64,000 nucleotides of DNA from Schistosoma haematobium (Eukaryota; Platyhelminthes; Trematoda; Strigeidida; Schistosomatidae), in contig NC_067196.1 of the NCBI RefSeq assembly GCF_000699445.3, positions 80,218,364 to 80,282,363 of the forward strand, given 5' to 3'. Below the pieces are notes generated by a model. That model did not search any database and was not told the DNA's origin. It saw only the letters and a program-made list of their open reading frames with translations. Positions 32,261 to 64,000 of the stretch are shown one piece after another (position 1 is the first letter of the stretch; each line of letters opens with the position of its first letter). The position numbers were made by a program, and so were the translations under genes.

Positions 32261-33760
32261 ATACCGAGGCTTTGGTTATTCTGGCTTGCTTGCGTAATTG
32301 AACTGGTAGAAACAGTGTATTCCAACAAGGTGTGCTTCGTGGAGCTTAGATCGAAGCAATATTTATACATACCACAAACGCAAGAGAGCCTAATATCACA
32401 AAAGTAGTGAGGATGACGTTACTGATCAGCAAACATGATGGTGGGGAGATGGACTAAATCTTCCAGTGTCTGAAGGGCGGGAAACCGTAAATTAGGGCTC
32501 CTTATGGTCTAGGGAGATGTCACAAGCCAATGGTATTGACACTATTCTCTTATGCCAAATACCTCGTTACTTTATACCTGCAACCTTGAATTAACTTCAC
32601 TTCCTACCAAGAAATCCTATTGCAAGCGGAACTAGACAATTATGCCGAAGATAAATTCAGTCAGTCAGCAGTTATACTAAAAACGGATTGGAATAATTTC
32701 ATCGAAGAGAAGCCATACTGTGTTTTCCCCACTAAATTTTGAAAATACATGTAATCCTAAACTTTGAGCTCCTTCTGATCAATCTTTTTTATAAAACCCG
32801 TTGTCCGTTCAGTCTCATACTCTGGTTTGCTTTCCTTAACTTGATGAAATTTACTTGCTTGAGAATTCATCTAATAAAAGAGAATGTACCAAGGTGGTCA
32901 TGTCCTATTTAATCACAAATTGATAAACTTTACTTGTCATAAACATTGTTTGTTCTGCTTTTCACCCCCATTATTCTCTCTCTCTTTTAGCATCATCCTT
33001 GAATACCACCGAATACATGTGGAACATATGACTTCGGTCTGCACCATCATTAATATCTCTGAGATTTATCCGGAACACTATCAATTAGCACAAAATATTA
33101 CGTCATATTTGACGTTTTTGGCTAACTGGTTATGCATTAGCTGCATTTCACTTGTCGTATGCAGCTCCGAACTTTGCTTACATTTATTCTCGGCCAATTG
33201 TTCGTCGCAATGCAGCCTCCACAAAGTGTGCCAACTCTCATATTGAACAGTTAAGTCTTGCTAAGATTAATATTCCAATATACAAAAATGTGTCTCCCGT
33301 TTCTATAACATATGTGCCTTATAAAATATCGACATACTTCAGTAAATTAATAAAGTAAAACATGTAGCATTTGTAACAATTTGATCTTGCATGTAAACTA
33401 GCATGATTCGTGTAACATATTGTTGATCGAGAATATATTATTATTTCTATTAAAAGCTTATTCTGTCATGCAGCCCCTCTTGGACAAGTCAGAATAAGAG
33501 TATCCGAGTTGTTCGGTCCTGATGGACCAGCTAGTCATTGCGCCAATGCCGTTTGACTTCGGAAAAGCACTATTTTCAGGCAGTTCAACAATCACGTACA
33601 AATCTAATTGACGAAAGCGTCTTTTTGACTCAAACGGACCCTCAGAAGTGATCATGAGTGATGATTTTGTGTATCAAAATGTGCAGCATCGAAATAAGGA
33701 CACTTCCACTTGACTCGGATGTGATTCGTTTTGCCGTACTGAGAGATGAAGCTTTATCCT
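32261..33760. other. interruption within CR1 debris, no supported gene
   Basis: Expected RT sequence is missing. Two mutually exclusive frames are open: 32884-33246, and 33113-33358 ending YVPYKISTYFSKLIK, with AATAAA overlapping its stop. The second could be a terminal exon of an unknown gene, but there is no recognised domain and no clear acceptor. Confidence 0.25.
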
Positions 33761-34410
33761 TGGCTAGTCCATCTGAGACATGTTGCAGAATATGAGTACA
33801 ACTTAGGTGATCCCATCTAGAGTTATCCCAAGTTAAAGAAGATCTAGGAGTGTTGGTACCCTATGACCCGATGTTTTATGATAATTGAGACAAAAACGCC
33901 TTCTTGGAGGATCTTACGCTGGAAACGTTGAAGCTCATAGCTGGCCAGTTTGACGGTAGTAGTTTCCACCCAATCTTCAACAGTTTTATTCGACCATATT
34001 TAGAGTATTGAAACATAGTATTTCCTCCTTCACTCCTAAAGGACAAGGATACATTAGAACACACTCAACGGTGGGCCACGAAATTCGTTCGAGGACTCTA
34101 CCTCGACTCACCGAACCTCTGTTCACAAGTGCACAGGCATCTTGAGAGTGACCTTCTAATGACTTACAGAATCCTCAACATTTCTGGGCATTCCCTTAAA
34201 TACCAACTTAATCTCAGTTTCAACACATATCTTAGGAGTAACACCCAGAAACCGGAGATGAAACGCTGCAAAATAAAAAGTAAGCACACCTACTCACTAA
34301 AAGTAGTCAAATGATGGAATTTACTGCTGGCTAAACTAGTCAAAGTGATTTCCTTCAAGATAAAACTTGACATGTTCTTAAAGACTAGAAACAGTATCTA
34401 GTTATAATTT
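33761..34410 (+). pseudogene. CR1-like LINE, RT C-terminal remnant
   Basis: Plus translation gives VKEDLGVLVP (33834-33863), DKNAFLEDLTLETLKLIAGQ (about 33891-33955), then PIFNSFIRPYLEY with a stop, NIVFPPSLLKDKDTLEHTQR and ATKFVRGLYLDSPNL (33970-34125). This is the thumb and C-terminal region of jockey/CR1-type RT. Different subfamily from the CR1 copy at 16 kb. Confidence 0.75.
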
Positions 34411-37400
34411 AAGATTTTCCTCTTCTATCGTTAAAGGTGCCTAGGTATTTACCTGAAGGCGTCGATGACCTGTAGAATTATGGTCTACTATAGGTCTACT
34501 GTTGACCCACTGTCTTTAGATACGGAAGCCTGTCAAGAGAAAACCTCTTCTATTCCGTGCAGAACCACCTCGAAAACTTTTTTCTTCTCTTTTCTCACGC
34601 AGGTCTTGCGCAAACGGCTCATCACACGCCTCCAACATCAAAGATACATTCGAACTAGACGCAAATCTACTGAAAACTAGGCGATATAGATGAAACGTTT
34701 GTAAAAAGGTAGTGTGGTTTATAGAAAACTGATTGATTTAAGGATCAACTTTGTAAAGTGCAGGAAGTATGCGTTTCAACTGATAGCCAAACAAGTGTAT
34801 AAATCAATGTTTGAGTTTGTACAGGCCAAGAATAGTACTGCGTCCACTTACAGAAGTTTACAGAAATAATATTTAAATAGAAGACGTGCCCTTAACCAGT
34901 TCAGACATGAAACTACCTAGATTGGCAGTACGCTGCGGCTGGCTCATGGAAGACACGGAAGCCCGTTAAGCGAAAGCTTCTTCCATTCCGTCCACAACCA
35001 TTTGAACAATTTGAACCTAGGACTTCAGTCAAAGATGTTTCCCCACCTTCTTAGTTGTTTTTCTTCGCTTTTGATTACTCAAGGCTGATCAGATGTTATA
35101 TCACTGTGTGTTAGCTGCATTTTTGAAGCTCTTTACACTTTACTTTTACTTTACCACACATTCGTGTGCTTCCAATCGTTTAGTTTCTAGCGCTTATTTT
35201 AAACAATTTATAAGTTTTCGGGGGTTTATTATTCATAATGCTCCATCACCTCTTATAGTACATTATCTGTAATTTTGAATCCGTGAGTTGAGTTCCGTGA
35301 ATTATTTTATTTTATTATTTTCAATAATAAACCTATTTTAACGGGATTTTAGTATACATTTCAACAAAACATTTTTTAAGTAGAATCGACCGTGTTTCAA
35401 GTGTTCAGAAACATTTAGGCTGATCATTCGAGGACATTATTTGTACTTCTCACGGGTCATTTGGATAGGTACTGCCTTATTTCTTTGTTTGAAGCCTGTG
35501 CTTTCGCTTTGATCTGACTATTTACCCTGTTACGCATGATATATACTGTTATACAGATTTTTGTCGTTAGCCCTTGATTTCCTACTGTTTGGCAGGAGAT
35601 AGGTTGTGGGTACTAAAGTCACTGGGTATTAGAAGTTAACATTACGCTTCAGCTTTCTGTAATCAAATGAAAATCAGGAGTCTCTGAAAACATTCTTGCT
35701 CATAACTCTCATATTTGATCATAGCGTCTGTGACACATAACCGACGTATATTATAGTTTGCAATTATAGAATATGAGTTCTGAATGGTTTGTAATAATCC
35801 CGGTGATTTAGGTCTATAGATTTATCCATTTTACTTTTTAATGTGTCAACACGTGGAGATTCACCTAGGTGCTAAGGCATAGTGGGACGATTAACTAAAC
35901 AATCGTGATGCTGGTTATAGAGTTCTAAGTAAATATCACAAATCACCCTGGATGTTTAATACACGTGTCGTGAATGTCGCCAACTATTTGAACGTATTTC
36001 GTTGATTGGTGTAGTTTGAAGCACTGCTGAAGATATAAGCAACAAGTCATTGATCAGACTGAAAGTGACCGTTAGTTATATTCCTTTGAGGGGGTTTACA
36101 TATATTACTGACATCGTCTATTACCCCTGGTGAGTATTCAGACATATAAGGTGGTGGAAATATTATGGAAACTCGCAAATGAAGTGTTGAGTGTATGATT
36201 CTCATTTTTTACCAAAAGATTCCGTAATATTGTATTTAAGTGCATTTTTAGTCCCCAAACTGTAATCTCGTTTATTACAATGCTACTAATCTTAATAAGT
36301 TTATATCTTAGGAAGAACACACATAAGAACTTGGATTCGAAGTACACAGTATGAAATTGTATTTTATTACTATAACTGAACGACACATAAGATATTCACT
36401 TGTACATTGTATGTGTTAGTTATTTATCAAATTTATATATGGCTTATTTTATAAGTAATCACACTATATTTGATACACAGTGCTTCCTTGAATTTGATTA
36501 TACAAAGGGTTTAATTTTGCTACAGGATGGCGGACAATTCATTCAAATTCAGATTAATCACTTGGCATTTGCCACGAGCCAGCGTATGATTTATGGTTCA
36601 CAGTGATTTTTTGAAAAAACGTTTTGTGAAACTTGTGTATAACTGTTTTTCCAACAATCATGATAGGCTGGTTCGAAGATAAAATCAAAACATTTGTGCG
36701 TCTGAGTGTTTTTATGAGTAGTTTTAGTACATAATCTAATGACTTGGTGGTCAAAATAATTAACAGTCTTTAGAAGTGAGAATATTTATCCATTTTGTAA
36801 CGCCTTATATTTCCGTGCTTACATGCTTTGTGCACTTTTATTTGTAGTAAATTGTCGCTCAACACTTTCGATAGTCGCTTTAGGATTATAAATAATTAGT
36901 TTTGCCTGTATACTTTATAAAGCTCATTCTACTCATTAGTAAGTATTGTTCTCAGAAATCTGGAGACTAGCGTATTGTTGCTGTTCAGAACAATATCATT
37001 TATAAGGTTTTAGCATATAAAGTCTTATTTTTAAAAGGTGATATCTCGAAGTTCTCCATGGGTTATTTTTGTAACTAGTTTTTTAATCCCAGATTTTATT
37101 GCCGAGTAAGTGTTAATTGCCTAGATATAATTTATCTTACGAAGAATATTCGTATGAAGCTGTTTCTAGCTTGAAACGTTATTTTACTATTTTTTTAAAC
37201 GATACACTTTTCAAGATACACTAATTAATTATTTGGACGCACATTGTAAGATGTTTCCCTAATGCAAGGCACCGAATATAACTGGTCTGATTTTTAAAAT
37301 CTTCATTTTCGCATTTTCAGCTCAAATTTTAAAAAATGTTTGTTTGGTTTAAAAATGTTAAAGCGTCACGGATATTTCAGAGCTTGACAACGCTGTTGTC

Positions 37401-37841
37401 CATAACAACTTTTTAATCAAGGTTCACAAACCCCGTCAAACTAGAAGTCAGGAGTGACGGAGTTGGAAGACATGCTTGGAAGATAGTCGATGTGTTGAGA
37501 AGTACGTAAGCTAAACTGACTAGTTGTTGTAGGTGATGGTTAGCACGGCGGGCTCAACGGCGATCTGGTGCAGATGCTTGACCAAACTAGGCTGCGTCCG
37601 GTAAAACTTATGAAGTCAGCATCAATGTCGACTACCTACAGAATTATCTACTTTTGGGATTTGTTTGCTGCTACAGATATGTGGTCATTCAATCCGACTA
37701 ACTACTGTTAAATGACTTAATAATTTTACCAATCACTCATTTGTTGCTGACCAAAAAACAGTTTACATTTTACTTGAACTTACTACTTTTACTTAGGAGT
37801 GCTTTTATGTCTTCAGGTTTCTGAAATAGTCTCATTTCACG
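34411..37841. other. long stretch without a recognised gene
   Basis: No supported gene. 37.43-37.63 kb is less AT-rich than its surroundings and may be a degraded repeat. The right end must hold the MGAT5 promoter and 5' UTR, but no specific element can be named. Confidence 0.35.
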
Positions 37842-61435
<23,594 letters not shown>

Positions 61436-62865
61436 GTAAGTTTATATGCAATTGCATTCATGTTGAATTGTCCTGTTAAAAAGGTTGGGTTTTTTCAGTG
61501 TATTGTAACTGGACTTAGTAAGAAACTATTTGATAATCTGACTCACAGAAATGTGCAACATTAAATAGTGTTAAGAATTATGATGATAGAGTTTAACGTA
61601 CTAATGACCACAAAGCTGACGAACTGGCATTTCATCGTAAATAGTCACTAGCATTGTTTGTTTCTCAAGATATCAGTGAAATATTAGCAGCGAACTCTGT
61701 GTTTGACGCATACTAATTCTATCTCATAGGAATTCGATTGATGAACAGAGTGAAGATGATTTTGGTGACAATACTATACCACTAGAGAATTAAGTCAAGC
61801 GACAATTGATCTTAGTTATGCTCACAGGGTCCTTCCCCTCTCTAAATTCTCCAGTTATCTATTCAGTGTCACCTATAATTTCTCTGAATGTGAATACTAT
61901 CTATTAACTTTACCAAAATAATGATAATGGATCCAATGAATTAGTGAACCGTCTCACACACGCAACACAAGGTTGTGAATAAAAGGGGAAAGAAACCGAT
62001 AAAATTTAGCTGATGCGATTCAGAAACCAACATCATACGATAGATCAGTATTAGACATACTAATCGGTCTTTTGGATGAAACTGCACGGTTAGACAGTTT
62101 GATTTCGAAATCTGTTGGTTTACAATCAAGTTTATGAAGGACATCAGAAAAGAACATAGTATATATGTTCGATCAAGACTTTAACTAATTTGGTATCCTT
62201 TAGCCGCCCTAGATCTGACTAATTGGGTCGTTTGGTGCTTGTTATTGGAATATACGTGCCGCTAATCCTTGTGTATAATCATCGACCTAAATCGCGTCGG
62301 TGGATAACGGAATTAAATAAGTCAAATACGAGAAAGGATTTTTGAATCCGTATAATTCGTACAATCGCTGTTCGGAAAGCAAAGCAAAACGAAATAATGC
62401 GCAATGGAGATGGCGAATAAACCGACACCATTTAACCATGCGTGAATCGATATTTATAGTCACACAAAAATAAGTCACATACGCTTACATAAAAACAGTA
62501 AAGGTTGATAAGCGAATAAGTGACAAGGTCAAAATGTGGTTTAAGAGCAATGAATATATTGATCAGTCCTGTCCAAAGGCTGGAACAACCTAGATGTGCT
62601 CGACATAGAGCGAGGCCCTACAATCTAATTTGATTGGTGAATCAAGGATTTTATACATTTGCATAAACCACAACTATTCATTCGATGTCTCTCGACCTGT
62701 TTCCTTTAGTCGTCCATTTCTGTGCTGCAGAAAACTTTAGTCAATAAACATACAGTCCCAGAGGTTTCACAAATCTAACATTACGATATATTATGTCTCA
62801 GTGCAGTCGCAATCCGTGATCGTCTTAAAGTTAAACTATCTGTAAATCACAATTGTATGAACGAA
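61436..62865. other. MGAT5 intron 12, unassigned part
   Basis: No exon with the next conserved MGAT5 block was found. 62.2-62.5 kb is less AT-rich and may be a degraded repeat. Confidence 0.35.
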
Positions 62866-63115
62866 GAATATTCTTTTCAATAATTTCTCATCAGGTTCTA
62901 CAATTATAAATCCATATTAATAATCCATAAAATTGGCCAGATTTAAGGCAAAATACATCATTTGGAAATTGTAATATGTGAATCAGGAATTGTTTGTTAT
63001 ATAAAATAAAATCGTTAATGTTGGGATGACTAATATGAAGTGTTAACTTGAATCAGTTTATAAGCGAAGTGAAATTGTGAGATAAATTATCAGAATAAAT
63101 ATGGTCAACATGGGG

Positions 63116-63118
<3 letters not shown>

Positions 63119-63152
<34 letters not shown>
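63119..63152. repeat. GA microsatellite
   Basis: About 17 GA units in the 3' part of the Penelope-like element. Confidence 0.9.
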
Positions 63153-63155
<3 letters not shown>

Positions 63156-63363
63156 TATTGTGATTACAAATCGGAAATTGCGTAATATGTAAAATAATTA
63201 GGTCAAATATAGTAAATTCAGGGGTGGATATTGAATAAATTCCTCAAAAAGGGTTATCAAGTGTAAAGACAATAATAATAATAATAACAGTAATAACAAT
63301 AATAAGTTTGGGACATAAAATGAACATTAATCAGATTACGTCACCACATTTTAAGATTGATTA

Positions 63364-64000
63364 TTAGCTAGTTGGCCAGGGTAAAAGGAGTGGCTGAACA
63401 TACTTCTTTTGGATACAAAGCTCTGGCTTTTTGATCCGAATAGCAATTGCTTCAGCCGTCTGTAGGATTCGCAGTCTGACGGAATTAGGTAGACTGTTGT
63501 TGACACGATAAACTATTGCAAAAGATTGCTCCATGTCGGCTGTATGTCCTGTTTGGACTAAATGGTCTAAGATGGAGCTGTTAACAGTTTTGACAACACC
63601 TTTGCTTAACCACACGGGTAGGTGCTCACGAGCCCGAATGTACAAATTCCTAGAACATCTGCCAATATAACTTGCTCCACAGGAGCAGTTGAATTGATAG
63701 ATACAGGAGGTGGCTAGTCTAGGTAATTTATCTTTCAACCTCGGAGTGATTAATGGTCGTGTGGAAAATACTAGTTGTAGTTTAGCTGCGCTAAAAGTCC
63801 TTTGAATTGATCTACTTAACTTAAGTCTTAACATTTCACTCGGCGCGTCACCTCTGAATTGTAAGCGTATATATAGAGGCTTTCTACTTACCGTTGGGCA
63901 TTCTCTACGCTGTCTTTTATTGGCTAAGTTTTTATTTATAAATTTCTCTGGATATCCATTTTCTTTCAGGGTTGTAAACAATGTCTTTGTTTCATCTTCA
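63364..64000 (-). CDS. Penelope-like protein C-terminus with GIY-YIG endonuclease domain, partial
   Basis: Open from the window edge to a stop at 63364, 212 codons with no lesion seen. It begins EDETKTLFTTLKENGYPEKF (end of RT), then a linker with SRKPLYIRLQFRGDAPSEML, and the endonuclease domain: YQFNCSCGASYIGRCSRNLY and RAREHL (GIY-YIG-like with conserved Arg and His), then DHLVQTGHTADMEQSFAIVY and RILQTAEAIAIRIKKPELCI. This is the domain order of Penelope-like elements, where the endonuclease nicks the target for primed reverse transcription. Schistosome elements of this type (Cercyon) are known. An uninterrupted frame suggests a fairly young copy. The first Met is outside the window. Confidence 0.88.
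   Translation of the reverse strand, partial: EDETKTLFTTLKENGYPEKFINKNLANKRQRRECPTVSRKPLYIRLQFRGDAPSEMLRLKLSRSIQRTFSAAKLQLVFSTRPLITPRLKDKLPRLATSCIYQFNCSCGASYIGRCSRNLYIRAREHLPVWLSKGVVKTVNSSILDHLVQTGHTADMEQSFAIVYRVNNSLPNSVRLRILQTAEAIAIRIKKPELCIQKKYVQPLLLPWPTS

Larger units (their letters stand above)
62870..64000 (-). mobile_element. Penelope-like element, 3' part, continues past right edge
   Basis: Minus strand: coding part 64000-63364 and a 3' untranslated part to about 62870 with a GA run (63119-63152) and AAT-rich runs (63271-63305). The RT domain lies outside the window. In MGAT5 intron 12, opposite to the gene. Confidence 0.85.

Noticed and set aside
32884..33246. 121-codon open frame within CR1 debris
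   Set aside because: No domain, overlaps another open frame, no start context or splice sites that stand out.

Overview
The window is AT-rich, intron-rich eukaryotic DNA that is densely filled with retroelements. The repeat families point to a blood fluke of the genus Schistosoma. They are SINE-like elements with a pol III-type B box followed by a hammerhead ribozyme (the Sm-alpha type), two kinds of RTE-clade LINE (SR2-like and Perere-3/SR3-like), CR1-like LINEs, Penelope-like elements with a GIY-YIG endonuclease domain, and a zinc-knuckle gag-like ORF. The genus is an inference from these families and from very short introns (one of 30 nt). I cannot name the species.

Two conserved host genes were assembled exon by exon. 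On the minus strand (about 12.5 to 4.1 kb) lies a gene for GDP-D-glucose phosphorylase (GDPGP1, HIT-related). Seven exons were found, the reading frame is continuous through all of them, and they carry the HLHLH motif and the stop codon. The N-terminus was not found. On the plus strand (37.8 kb to the right edge) lies an MGAT5-type alpha-1,6-mannosylglycoprotein 6-beta-N-acetylglucosaminyltransferase (GlcNAc-transferase V). Twelve exons encode 461 codons in one frame from the signal anchor onward; the C-terminal catalytic part lies beyond the window. Between them are two weaker candidates for secreted proteins (20.7-21.3 kb and 23.4-24.3 kb) and some hypothetical ORFs.

Layout: 0.1-1.4 kb, RTE and CR1 pieces. 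4.1-12.5 kb, GDPGP1 with an RTE, a degraded RTE and a Penelope remnant in its introns. 12.9-19.4 kb, RTE, CR1 and gag-like debris. 20.7-24.8 kb, candidate small genes, a Penelope long-terminal fragment and a SINE. 26.7-29.2 kb, a decayed RTE that itself carries a fold-back insertion. 31-34.4 kb, CR1 debris. 37.8-64 kb, MGAT5 with introns full of RTE copies, hammerhead SINEs, a 240-bp fold-back element and a Penelope element at the right edge.

The observations most worth a second look are: (1) a decayed duplicate of MGAT5 exon 12 with intact-looking acceptor but a frameshift and stop; (2) one SINE hammerhead with all core residues and base-paired stems preserved, beside relatives with defined lesions; (3) a 71-bp-arm palindrome at the head of a Penelope remnant and a hammerhead-like motif in a related copy; (4) two near-identical copies of a chimera between two RTE families placed in introns of the two host genes; (5) an RTE derivative whose internal deletion leaves a 200-codon open frame without RT catalytic core; (6) a fold-back insertion bounded by an 11-bp duplication.
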